Source: Moniliella sp. 'wahieum' (lineage: Eukaryota > Basidiomycota > Moniliellomycetes > Moniliellales > Moniliellaceae). From it: DNA of 64,000 bases. The stretch lies in the NCBI GenBank assembly GCA_003971905.1, contig RSEE01000011.1, positions 868,001 to 932,000 on the forward strand, read 5' to 3'. The position numbers and the translations under genes are program-made. The notes below the pieces were generated by a model, which ran no database searches, was not told the DNA's origin, and saw nothing but the letters and a program-made list of their open reading frames with translations. The stretch's first letter is position 1, and the number at the start of each line of letters is the position of its first letter. Positions 1 through 10,131 of the stretch are shown here, piece after piece.

Positions 1-66
1 GGGTGGTGGTGGAGGGGGCGGTGGTGGTGGCGGTGGTGGCGATGGCGACGGTGCGGGTGGAGACGC
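1..66. repeat. GGT/GGC-rich simple sequence
   Basis: The first 66 bases are almost pure GGT/GGC/GGA triplets, a purine-rich microsatellite at the window edge. It could be the edge of a glycine-rich coding region outside the window, but no convincing reading frame continues. Confidence 0.6.
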
Positions 67-2834
67 GGGAGGCGAGTGGCTCGCGGTGGCCAGGCAGCAA
101 CCAGCAGGACGAGGCGACGGGGGACAGCAGATGAGCAGCGCGTCTGTTCCCACCCTCTGCTCTCCTGCCAGCCTCGCCCGCCACGTCCACACAGCCCCCC
201 TGCCCCCCCCCCCCCACGTGGAGGCATCCACCAGCCAATGCCCTTACGTAACACCCTCCCCTCGCCTCCAGCATTCAACGTTCAACATGCAAGGGCCACC
301 GCTCAACGTTCAACGTTCAACTTTCCGGCTTCAAATTTCAATTGGCACATATTGCACCGATCCCGCCTTCACGCATCACGTGTTGGGACGGCCATCGCTT
401 GGAACACTTGAAATGTAAACCCACCCCCCAGCCGGTGGCGCACATCCGTGGAGCCTGTCTCACTCACCTCCACGTCCTACCCCCGCATAGAGCATCCGCA
501 TCAGAGCGAAAAAAAAGAGAAAAAAGAAGGTCGCGCCCACACCCACACCCACACTCCAACGACCGTTGGGACCAAGGAACGAAGCCGAGATGTGGTGCTT
601 CTCGCTCAAGAGCTTCCACGTTTCTCCCTCGCCCAGTAAAACATGTCAAAAAGCTGTAAGCACACAATACGAAACCGGTCGGGGCTCTGAGCTCCTGGCA
701 GATTCTGTCCCACCGCCGCGCGCCGGAGATGTGTGTTGTTCTAGTTGGGTTCGGTTCCATACGGGCGGATACGTTCCGATGCCCAGTGCCCCAACCGAGG
801 CACCTTAGGCCTTATTAGGTCAACGTTCAACTTTTCTAACTCCCAGCACTCACCGGTCACCACGTACTGTTCCCCGAGTTTTCAGTCCTTGCAGGTCCCT
901 GCCCTGCGAGCACGGAAGCTGCTCCGGCTCGAGATCGGTGGTACAGAGCTGCCGTTAGGCCCTAGGCTCAAAGGGGAAGCTTTTCGGAGTAAGGAGGAGA
1001 GGGTCTTGCTTGGTATGGAGGAGAGGGACTTACCGCTGTTGAGTCCCTCCGTACTGCGTACAGAGAATCACACCAAGAGTTTTGTGTGCATCTTTTTGGG
1101 TTGCTACTGCCCAAGCCCATGTGTCAGGCAGCAGGCACCGTGCGGAGAAGAGACTATTGCGCAGCACTGGCGCGGCACTGGCGCGGCTACTTTTGAGAAT
1201 CCGTGGATGCTCGTAACGCGTAACGCCTAACAGCTAAAGTCTATTACCATCTACCGCCTAAGCCCCTGAGCTTGTCTGCACGTCACCCATTATCGAACCC
1301 CAGTTCTATACCCGTCGGATCTCTGCCCCGCTTCTTTCACACCATTGTCAGAACGAAATGGAGATGCGAGCCCGTCGAAATCAAGTGGAGGGGTGCGCCA
1401 TGGAGCGCATATTGCCAGCTCAGCGCTCAACGTCATATACCAGCCCCATGTTGCTGTTGTTTTGCTCGGCTCAGCTCCGCGCGTCAAGTCCGGGCGGAGC
1501 GGTCTAACTGCAGATCGGAGTTGATGCACAGTGTTCCTACTTTCGTAATAGCAAGGCTCGAAGCGCCATTCACCGTTCACGCTTCAAGAGCTTCAAGCAG
1601 GCTCGCGCTCAAGCTTCAAGCCACAAGCCACAAGGACCAATCACTAAAACCACGTTTTTTTCAACGAGCGCGGGTTGGCGCCAGTTGAGAATTGGCGGGG
1701 TTTGTGTTGGTTGCAAAATGCGTTGCGGCTCTGGGTCGTGCTCATTGATGGAGATGGGTGAAGTACGGTGAATATACTACGGTACCTGCCGAGTCAGCTA
1801 TTTTGGCCAGGTAACCTACCCAGACTGGGTCGAGATTGGGACGGAGGCTGAGGGCCTGAAGCTCACATGCTCACGCTTGCGAATGGGACCAGCGCAGCCA
1901 GCTATATATCTCCAGGGAGGGGGGGATGCACTAGGGAGCTGTGTGTGTATAGATGGTCCGCTGGCTGTCTACTGTCTTGGCCTGTGGGGTCGCAGCTGGC
2001 TCCACGTGAATATGCACACAATGTCAAAATGGATTCATTCAGTAGACCCGGGACAAGTACCAAGTCCTCCCAACTCGTGCCACATCCAGGGCCAGGTGGC
2101 AGACAGCGCGTCGCTCCCATCCAATAGAGGCACCTGGGTCTGAGGACCGGTGATCCGCACCTGATCCCCTTTCTGACTGTGAGTACAGTGTAGAGAGTAT
2201 TGATCGGATCTCGAAATGCGCTGATCTATGGTGCGCTACACCCTTGTCCTACCGTGCTGCCTGGCTCGTTGGCAAGACCCTGAGGCCTGGGCGGAGACAA
2301 CCAGAAAAGGTCGGTTGATTAGGTCGAGGCCAGGTTTAACAATACGTTTATGGCCACCCACCTTGCAGAACAGCCAAGGCAGCAGAAGAGGGAACAAACG
2401 AGTGTGGGCAATGGCATCGTCGCCGAAGAGGGGCGGAGGCAGGTCAACGGGGAGAACAACAAGTTGGATTCAGGGAGAGGAGGGCAGGGGAGTGGGTATG
2501 CAGATGCAGATGCGGTGGAAAGGTTGAACGTTGAGCGAAGTCGTTGGCGTTTTTGAACCCTTTGGGTGGGAAGGGTAAAGCGTCCGAGGGGATGATATGC
2601 AGCGGGCGGAGGCGAGGGGGCGTTCATGTTCAAGCGCCAAACGAACAAAAGAACAAAAGAAACAGAAGGAACAGGGGAGGGTGGCGTAGGCGTTATTGCA
2701 GTTGTACTTGTAGCACAGGGGGTGGGGTGGGGGGTCGGACCGCGGCGCATCAGGACAAAGCGCGCATGAACACCCGACTGCGAAGAGTGACGGGGCGCCG
2801 CTGGTACACACACACCCATGCACTTCTGTTCACC
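67..2834. other. Gene-poor stretch with heptad TCA words
   Basis: No conserved protein is recognisable on either strand in these 2.8 kb; the open frames are short, overlap each other and lack domains. The stretch carries the intergenic word family seen throughout the window: AACGTTC repeats at 274-286 and 303-321, a single copy near 824-836, ACGCGTA words near 1212-1230 and AAGCTTC words near 1583-1625. An E-box CACGTG lies near 376. Confidence 0.5.
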
Positions 2835-3083
2835 TTACGGCTCGAGGCAACGTACGCCAATGAGGGAGTGGTGACAGGAGGTGCATTCGTTGAGGCGGAC
2901 GATGATGTTGTCGCAGTATGGGCAGCGCACGTACGGGCCCAGCGCCATGTCGACGAGGGCTGGGGAAAAAGAAGGGGAGAAAAGCAAATGTTAGCCGACG
3001 GACCAGCGCCAAAAGGCATGCAGGGGAGAATGGGAAGCGAAGAAAGACGTACGCTTGTTGATGATGAAGGTGCAGGCAGTCAT
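2835..3083 (-). CDS. 51-residue Cys-rich zinc-binding protein, two exons
   Basis: The ATG at 3083 opens a 31-nt exon (3053-3083). A 93-nt intron (2960-3052) with donor GTACGT and acceptor CCCCAG follows, then a 125-nt exon ends in TAA at 2835. The spliced frame is exactly 52 codons. The protein has a CPYC pair around residues 27-30, an ECTSCHH cluster about a dozen residues later and a last Cys in RCLEP. This looks like a four-Cys (or Cys/His) zinc ribbon or treble clef, preceded by a short hydrophobic N-terminus. I do not recognise the family. The exact splice frame and spaced Cys pairs argue that it is real. Role unknown; a zinc-dependent structural or nucleic-acid role is a guess. Confidence 0.55.
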
Positions 3084-3702
3084 GCTGGTCGTGGTAGCAG
3101 TCAAGGGCAGAGGGGTGGGCGTTGGTGGTGGTGGTGGTGCGGAAGAGAAGAGGGAGGATGGGAGCGGGGATGGTGTGTGGCGCAGGGGGGCGCAGGGGCG
3201 TTTTAAATGGGCCGTGTCTGCACGCGGGGTTGGCGGGTGGGCTGGGTACGACGCGGGTGCTTGACTCAGAGTGCCATCGGGCGCCATCTGTGTGCTGGGC
3301 AACAACAGGTGGTGGATGGAGAGATGCATGATGCATGCCTCATGCCTGATGCATGCTGAGCCAGAGCGCTGCGCAGGGGCACTGCAGCGCACTGCGCACG
3401 GGGTCAGCCAACCTGAGCGCCTGAGCCTGAGCTGTGCAAGGGATGGGTGATGCACGGCGGTGGGTCGGTCGCGGGGGACAAGCAGTGTGGCGTTGGCTGG
3501 CGCTGGGCCTGGCCTGCGCCGCGCCTGCCCCTTGCAGCCCACACGGGCAGGCACGCTGTTCTTTGTCCCTGCTCTGCTCTTTCTGCCGCGCCGATCGCCC
3601 GATGCATTCAGCCGTCCATGCGATGCGCATGCCTCTCCCGCACGCCCTCCCGTGGCCTCCACACTACCTCCACACCGCCACCACACATCTATATCACCCC
3701 TC

Positions 3703-3942
3703 TGTTGGCCTAGGGAGCCGGACGGGCAGAAGGATGAGGAGAAGGTGATGGATTGGAGCCAGAGTTGGGTCTGGGTACAGAGGCATCTATATAGGAGGCT
3801 GGACTAGGCACAGGGACAGTGAGTCACACAGGAGAGAGTGCAGGGCACAGGGACAGTGACACGCAGGGACGTCAGCGTGGAAGCCGATGGAACCGAGGCG
3901 AACCTGGTCTACCGACTGGGAGCCAGAGGATCACAGTCAACA
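3703..3942 (+). repeat. Left LTR, 240 bp
   Basis: Identical to 4883-5122 and about 93% identical to the inverted solo copy at 57483-57722. It contains TATATA at 3788-3793, a candidate promoter about 85 bp in. Termini TGTTG/CAACA. Confidence 0.9.
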
Positions 3943-4670
3943 CCCCCGCTGGCCAGGGAACCCGGAGACATCGGTTGTGGGATGAGCTCCTGCCAGTGGA
4001 TGTAGAGAGGGGAGGACTTGAGTGGCAACCGGGACGAATGGCCTGGAGTTGTGCATGGCCACACGACTGGCCTACACCCCCGCTGTCCAGGATGACACCT
4101 GAACGAGCCGAGCGCTTGTGGTTGGTGTATTGTGCGACCGCCAGATGCTTGTAGAAGTCTTAGAAGTAAAAGTAGTAGGGGTTGCGCCCCGAAGCGATTT
4201 GGTGGGCAAAAGTAAAAAGCACCAGTTATAGGTGTAGTGAAAGAAAATTGGAAACTTGGAGTAAATGCGGTCCAAGGTCGTTTGGCATCAAAATTTGATG
4301 CGTTTGGTAGTTGTTTGGTTCCGCATGCCTGGTGCCAGTGGGGTCCATTGGGCATGGGAAATGAACGGGCGCTATGCGTCAACCGTCTTGATCTGTTTGG
4401 GTTCTCTTTGTTGTTGAAAAAGAGGAGTGGAAGAAGTTGGGTGACCACCCCCCCCCATCCTTTCCCCAGGTGCCCCGGATGAATTGGCAATCCGGGCGTG
4501 TAGCCGTGGGTGGGGCACTTGATGAGCAGCCACCCCCGCTTTCTGCGATTCGCCTGCGCCGTTTTGTCGTTGGAGGAATTTCGTCTCGTTGACGATACCC
4601 GACACGTTTTGTTCCGTCGTGTGTTGTCCCTAAAAATCATTGCCCCATCTGTGGGGGACGAGTGTGCCGA

Positions 4671-4770
4671 TTGTGGCGGTAGTATGCCGATTGTGGCGGT
4701 AGTATGCCGATTGTGGCGGTAGTATGCCGATTGTGGCGGTAAGGTGCCGATTGTGGCGGTGGTGTTGTTG
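4671..4770. repeat. 20-bp tandem repeat inside the retroelement
   Basis: About five copies of a 20-bp unit containing GCCGATTGTGGCGGTA run through 4671-4770. The first copies are identical; the last two differ slightly. They lie in the 3' half of the element interior, upstream of the right LTR. Confidence 0.85.
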
Positions 4771-4882
4771 GGCGGGAGGACGGGTGTGTCTTGTGGGCTT
4801 GGCGGCTTAGCTTGGGCTTGTAGGCTTGGGGGTGGGCTTGCTTGAAGAGCGCTCCCCTTCCGGGGGGATCAGATTGTAGCTC

Positions 4883-5122
4883 TGTTGGCCTAGGGAGCCG
4901 GACGGGCAGAAGGATGAGGAGAAGGTGATGGATTGGAGCCAGAGTTGGGTCTGGGTACAGAGGCATCTATATAGGAGGCTGGACTAGGCACAGGGACAGT
5001 GAGTCACACAGGAGAGAGTGCAGGGCACAGGGACAGTGACACGCAGGGACGTCAGCGTGGAAGCCGATGGAACCGAGGCGAACCTGGTCTACCGACTGGG
5101 AGCCAGAGGATCACAGTCAACA
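4883..5122 (+). repeat. Right LTR, 240 bp
   Basis: Identical to 3703-3942, including TATATA at 4968-4973. Followed by CCCTC, the duplicated target. Confidence 0.9.
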
Positions 5123-6825
5123 CCCTCATTACACCACATCGCCGCATTGCGTGTCTGTCATCGCTGTGACCCATCGGCCATGAACCAGCGTCTCAGCGCT
5201 CACCGCCCTCACTCAGGGGCCAATATCCAATGCTGTTCGTAGGCCAGCTGTGCACCGACACTCGCTCCCCTTTTCACACTGTCCTTCCAACACGCTCAGA
5301 GCTCACTATTCAATCCCAGCCCGGCACAAAGCCACAGCCAGTCACCACCGGACACGGTCCACCGGGAGCTGCGTATACTCTCAGATCTCAGACCTCTCTC
5401 CGCCCGCGCCCCTCGGCCAAACGTCAGTACTTGAGCGAGTAGCCGGAACCAGTGCAACACATAATGGAGTGGCCCTTGTAATCGTGTAACCAACACGTAA
5501 CTCCTGTATCTACCCCACAGAAGAAACGTCCATCTCCACATTGTATCCACCTCGTCAACCGGACTGCATAACGCGTACCCGCGTACCCCACCGAGGCGAG
5601 CGAGCGCCAAACTGCTACTGAACTCGTCCCAAGAACGTAGGGAGAGAAGGGCCATCTAAAATGGTCTTGGCGAACGCCGGTTGAACGTTGAACACTGCAC
5701 GTTGGAACGCTCAGCCTGACTCGGAGCCCTCAGCGCCTCAGCCCGGGGACCTGTTTAGCAGCCACTGCTGAGAGTACGGTGATCCGGCGTACTGAACCGC
5801 GTTGAACGCGCTGAGCACTGAACGCCTCCATCTCATGCATCATGCCGGGCAGCTGTCATGCTCGGGATCTGCATCTGCAGGAACGTGAGAATCTATGGAA
5901 AATGGAAAACACATGCGTGGCCAACAAACGAACTATACTCTCTGTGCTCGCCCATAACAATGCCGGTTAACCTTCCCGCCGGCATGTTCAACCGCAAAGG
6001 CAGGGACCGGCTACCTTCGGGCCTCTGTCCTCCGCACGGCAACAGGCCATCGTGTTTTGACACGCCGTACGCGCAGCGCAGCCTGTGCTCAGTGCTCAGT
6101 ATGCTCGAACCGCAGAACAGCCCATGGCGCACAACAATGGACAGCACACAGCATTGCATGCTGTACACAGTGTCTTCAGCTTTTTTTGTGTCGTTTTTCT
6201 CACATCTCACATGCATCACATCTCAGATCTCACATGTCACGCTGTCTCCGACACACCCACACACTACAGACTGTACTGCCGCAACAAATAAATCCACATG
6301 GGCGGGAGGCAAGGAGCATGTGGTCGCGGTGCCGATGCTCGATGCTCGATGCTCGATGCTCGATCCTCGATCAGATCTCAAACGAGCGCGAGGCCGGAGC
6401 GAGGGAATGTCAAGATCTCTTTCGAGGAGAAAACATGTACGAAAGGGGGGCGCGGCGAGCACCGATGGCACGTACGCGAGTATGGAAATGAGAGAGGGCC
6501 AAAACCCAAGAAACAAAAATGGGAGTGGCGCAACTCAACATGTTCCCCATCAACGTTCAACTTTTTAACTTGCACGTTCAACGTTGCTCGTCGCACGTTC
6601 ATGGCATCATGGCTAGTCGTAAAGATATGGGAGGAAGGGGGGGGAGAGAAGGGGGGGGGGGGGGGTCCGACGTCATCCCCGAGAAACTCAGGGGGAGGAG
6701 AAAGGAAGGAGGGGAAAGGATCGCGTCTTCGGTGCCTATCGCAGCAATGGCAGAAGAGAAGGCGGAAGGCGGAAGGGCACGAGGAGGAAACCCCACCGAG
6801 GAAAAATCAGTGCTCAGTTGAGCGC
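5123..6825. other. Intergenic, word repeats, no gene seen
   Basis: No supported gene. Word clusters: TCAGATC/TCAGACC at 5381-5394, TGA-oriented words near 5790-5830, a long TCA-heptad run at 6200-6247, a CGATGCT array at 6333-6372 and CAACGTT words near 6548-6595. A G-rich homopolymer tract lies near 6630-6665. Confidence 0.5.
6333..6372. repeat. Heptanucleotide array CGATGCT
   Basis: CGATGCT is repeated four times in perfect tandem from 6333 to 6360, then a CGATCCT variant, then CGATC. It has the same 7-nt period as other words in the window. Confidence 0.85.
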
Positions 6826-8833
6826 TCAGTACAGCATGGTCGTGTGCGCCGGCGCCTTTTCCTCGTCGCCCAAGTGAACAGATTTGTGATCGGGATCGGG
6901 ATCGGGGGTGGAGTCGGACACATGGTCCGCATCGAGGGGGGAGGCACGGGTGGGTGCTCCCCCCGCCCCCCAATGTCGATCTTCAGCAACAATTTCGCGC
7001 ACGGGGCGGACCAATCGTGAGCCTCCCAAGATCCGTCCGGGGGTTCGTACCATCCCAACGGGGTTTTGGAGCGGTAGTGGCTCCAAAAGAACGGGATGTG
7101 GAGCAAGAGGTAGACGACAAACGAGATTAAAAAGCCAACCAAGTAGGCCAAGGTGAACTCATGCTGGATGCCCGTCGAGACGTACTTGCTCCGACACACG
7201 CCGATGAACCCAGGCAAGTTGACGGCGACGCCGGCAAAGTAGCTCACAAACGCTTTGAGCGAGATGCCGTAAAAGTGGTAGTAGCGTGACTTGTGTCCGT
7301 TGGGCAGGTGGATATGGTACAGCGAGGGGATATGAACAAAGCCTCGGGCGACAAAAAAGTAGTCGGCAAACTGGACCCCGGCACAACTCGAAAGGAACAC
7401 AGCAAAGGAGGAGATGACCGTGGTAAAGTTGCTGGTCGAGTTGAGCACAATCCAAGGATTGTATACGGTGCCCACGATCAGCGCAACGAATTGACCACGA
7501 CGAATGTTGATCCACCGAGGCAAGAGCGCCGTCAAGTCCGATCCGGTCGAGATGGAATTGGCACTGACATTGACACCCAAGGTGATGATGGCCCAGCCTT
7601 GCGCGATAAAGAATACCCCGGCACGGGTGGTAGAGTGGTGCGGGTTGGAGTCCAGCTGGTACTTCATAGCGTCAATCGGCGTCCAAATTTGCTGGTCAAA
7701 TTTGACTTGCGCCGCCACAGCTATCAGCACACCAACCAAAGTCGTGATCAGGTACGTGAATGTCACCCCGGCCATTTGCGGCCAGATGACAGCAGAGGGT
7801 TTGTTGGCCATGCGAGCAAAATCGGAAGCGTTGCAGATCTGCACATAGGAGGAGTGGGGGGAAGAAGTGAAGTCAGTACAGCCTCCAACGGGCAAGAGGG
7901 GCAGGAGGGAAATAGGAAGGAACTGTACCCACCAGTGTAGCCCTGAGAAAAAATGAGAAGAAAGGGGTTAGTTCAATGGTACCACACCAAGACCTTGGGA
8001 GACACACAACTTACATGTTACCCAAGCTAGAAGTGCAGGTGGACAACCAGACCCAAGCAAGTTTGCTTCCATGCAATTTGCCCTTGGCCTGCAAAGCCAT
8101 GGCCAGTTGGTGTGCATCTGCGCCTCCACACATCCAACCCAGCAGAGAGAAGAGGGCGATGGGAATGACCACCACCTTGACCGAGAAGAGGTAGCGAATT
8201 TTTTGCGGCGAGGGAAGCATCATCAGCGCATTGAAAAAGACAAATGATAAACGAGACCAACTGTTCCGTGTTGATATACGGGTTGTGAAGTGTATCGTGC
8301 AGATGGCCAAAGGAGGGCCAGATGGAGCGGATCATCAAATCGACACAGAGCCCACCTAACCACGCTTGCACACCTTGCCACACACAACCCATCAACAGAC
8401 GCTCGCAGATCGGAAGGAAGCCCCCAAACAGGCCAAAAAGGTACGCATCGATACGGGGAACCCGATGTGGTAGACAGCCGCCATGCGCGAATTGAGCACC
8501 ACAAACATGCCCACAAACTCAAACCCTACAAAGACGGCGAGGAAGGCTTGCCACCACGTCAGGCCGAGGATCATGCCGGTTGTGGCCAGCTGAAGGGTGG
8601 AGATGTTGCAGCCTGGAGAAATTAATGGAAGAGGAAGGGAGGTCAGGAGGCGTCAGAGGAGTAGAGGAGATGGCAAAAGACACACCGGAGCTCCACCAAA
8701 AGATGAAAAAGGTCCATGCGGTCCACTTGCGCTTGTGGGGGGGGACGGGGGCAAGGTTGTTGTTGTAGAGAAAGCCGCTGGTGGGGTCGGTGCCCTTGAC
8801 CTCGAGCCAGGCGAGGTGCTTGTAGAGACCCAT
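6826..8833 (-). CDS. NCS1-family permease (uracil/allantoin/nucleobase type)
   Basis: Exons on the minus strand are 8833-8686, 8612-8015, a 10-nt micro-exon 7942-7933, and 7838-6826. Introns (73, 72 and 94 nt) are all GT-AG. The N-terminal NNNLAPVPPHKRKWTAW matches the motif before helix 1 of NCS1 carriers, and STLQLATTGMILGLTWWQAF follows intron 1. Helix-rich segments continue to GWYEPPDGSW and an acidic tail ending HTTMLY. NCS1 proteins are 12-helix plasma-membrane symporters for nucleobases, allantoin, uridine or thiamine; the substrate here cannot be told. The ATG at 8833 starts the conserved N-terminus in good context. Three breaks (A5 at 8435-8439, near 8243, near 7011) look like missing bases, because conserved sequence resumes in another frame. 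Confidence 0.85.
7933..7942 (-). other. 10-nt internal micro-exon of the NCS1 permease
   Basis: The ten bases lie between acceptor TTTCTCAG (7943 upward) and donor GTGGGT (7927-7932). Joining AT from the previous exon to these ten bases gives Met-Ala-Thr-Leu. The next exon then gives Ile-Cys-Asn-Ala-Ser-Asp-Phe. This restores the conserved NCS1 stretch (N-ATL...N.SD..R.A.KP) in one frame. Confidence 0.75.
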
Positions 8834-10131
8834 GGGGTGTGCCACGGGGGGGGAAAGGCTGCGGTAGAAGGCAGATTGGTGGTGGTGGTGGTGGCATTCG
8901 ACAGAACCGGGGCGACAGACGCGAGGAGCTGCTAATACGCCAGGCTACGCCCCATGGCCCATGGGCGTGTGGTGTGCCTGGCAGCGGAGAAGGGCAGCGT
9001 GTGGCGGAGCACAATGGCTGGGCGTGGCCAATTGACTATTACCAGATTGGAGATAGGAATCGGCGTAGACACTGCCGCTGTGCGCTGCCGTGGCTGCTGG
9101 CAGGGCCCAGGCAGGACAGCAGCGCACCCACAGGCACTTCTCCTGCGCCCTGTGGCTTTCTCCTCCTGTTGGCCCGAGAGATAAGCAAAGGGACCCTGCA
9201 ATCTCCTGGCGCAGCTGCCAGCTGCTTCCTCACGCTTCGCACTTCCCCGCTTCGCCCACTAACCAGCCAACCGATCATCCCACCTCTCAGATCTCAGACT
9301 TCACCTTAGTGGCCTTAGCCTTAGCCCCCCCCCCGCCCCCCTCCCTCCTCTTGGCGTCTACGAGTGGCAACAGAGACGGTCCAGGTTGCGGCCCGTCTAG
9401 GCTGAGGCGCTGTGGCGCTGAGGCGTTGATGGGGGAGTCAGGAACGGGGAACACAGGATGAAACCCTATAATAGGCCCTACTAGTACTACTATGCGTGTC
9501 GTATAGACTGTTGCCAAGGGGAACTGAATCTGCCAACAAAATAGTATACCACAGAGCGAAGGTGGATGGATATAGGATACGTCATCGGCGGTGCCGCAAG
9601 CGGTGCCGCCGGGAGGCGAAGGGTAGGTTGCGCGGTTGGCTGATGGTCGATGACTACGTGACTGGATGACTGCCAAGTGTTCGGGAACGGATTCCAACGT
9701 TCCGACTCACTCAATGCATCAATGTATGGCTGCCATCAGAGAGGGTAAGACCGGGTGCTGCAATGCAGGCAGCGCATGGACCTGAACACGGACGGAAGTA
9801 AGCATCACTTGTACAAGCTGTATACACGACGAAATAACTCTGCTTCTGTATACCCGCTGGGCTCGTCGGCCCAAGCAGTCCAAGGGTACAAGGGGAACCG
9901 ATAAGGGGAGGAAATGTATCGGGTTATCGGGCGACCTAGGCGACCCGGGCGACCCGGGCGACCCAAGATCACATCCTGGCGGTACTACAACGAACGGTAT
10001 GAGCGACAGGACAGAGTCACACACGCCCGCGGGGGGGGGGCTAGCCCGCTCATCCACACCATCCAGCCCATCCATACCCTCAACACCGCGATCCGGCGCA
10101 CCCAGCGCCGGCGCCGGCGCCAGACGTTTCC
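8834..10131. other. Intergenic 1.3 kb, no gene seen
   Basis: It holds a CACC/GGTGGTGG simple run (8878-8895), TCAGATC/TCAGACT words at 9287-9302, a C-rich tract near 9325, and a 9-nt tandem (GCGACCCGG and variants) at 9940-9967. Open frames here are short and without domains. Confidence 0.45.

Larger units (their letters stand above)
3703..5122. mobile_element. Non-autonomous LTR retroelement (TRIM-like), complete, with target site duplication
   Basis: Two direct repeats, 3703-3942 and 4883-5122, are each 240 bp and identical base for base. Both begin TGTTG and end CAACA, the short inverted TG...CA termini of retroviral-type LTRs. The 5 bp before the left LTR (3698-3702) and after the right LTR (5123-5127) are both CCCTC, a target site duplication. 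The 940-bp interior has no gag or pol similarity that I can see, so the element should depend on enzymes from elsewhere. A possible primer-binding site starting TGGCCAGGGAACCC lies at 3950, 7 nt inside the left LTR. A weak purine run sits near 4860-4870 before the right LTR. Identical LTRs imply recent insertion. Orientation is assumed from TATATA within the LTR. Confidence 0.9.

Noticed and set aside
2544-3206. 220-residue plus-strand ORF
   Set aside because: Antisense to the spliced zinc-protein gene and made of Gly/Arg/Trp runs from a GGT-rich tract.
3909-4640. 243-residue minus-strand ORF spanning the retroelement interior
   Set aside because: It is antisense to the element, covers LTR and tandem sequence, and shows no gag, pol or zinc-knuckle pattern; long frames are expected at this GC content.
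6200-6372. CRISPR-like array
   Set aside because: Units are 7 nt in direct tandem with no spacers, in a eukaryotic genome.
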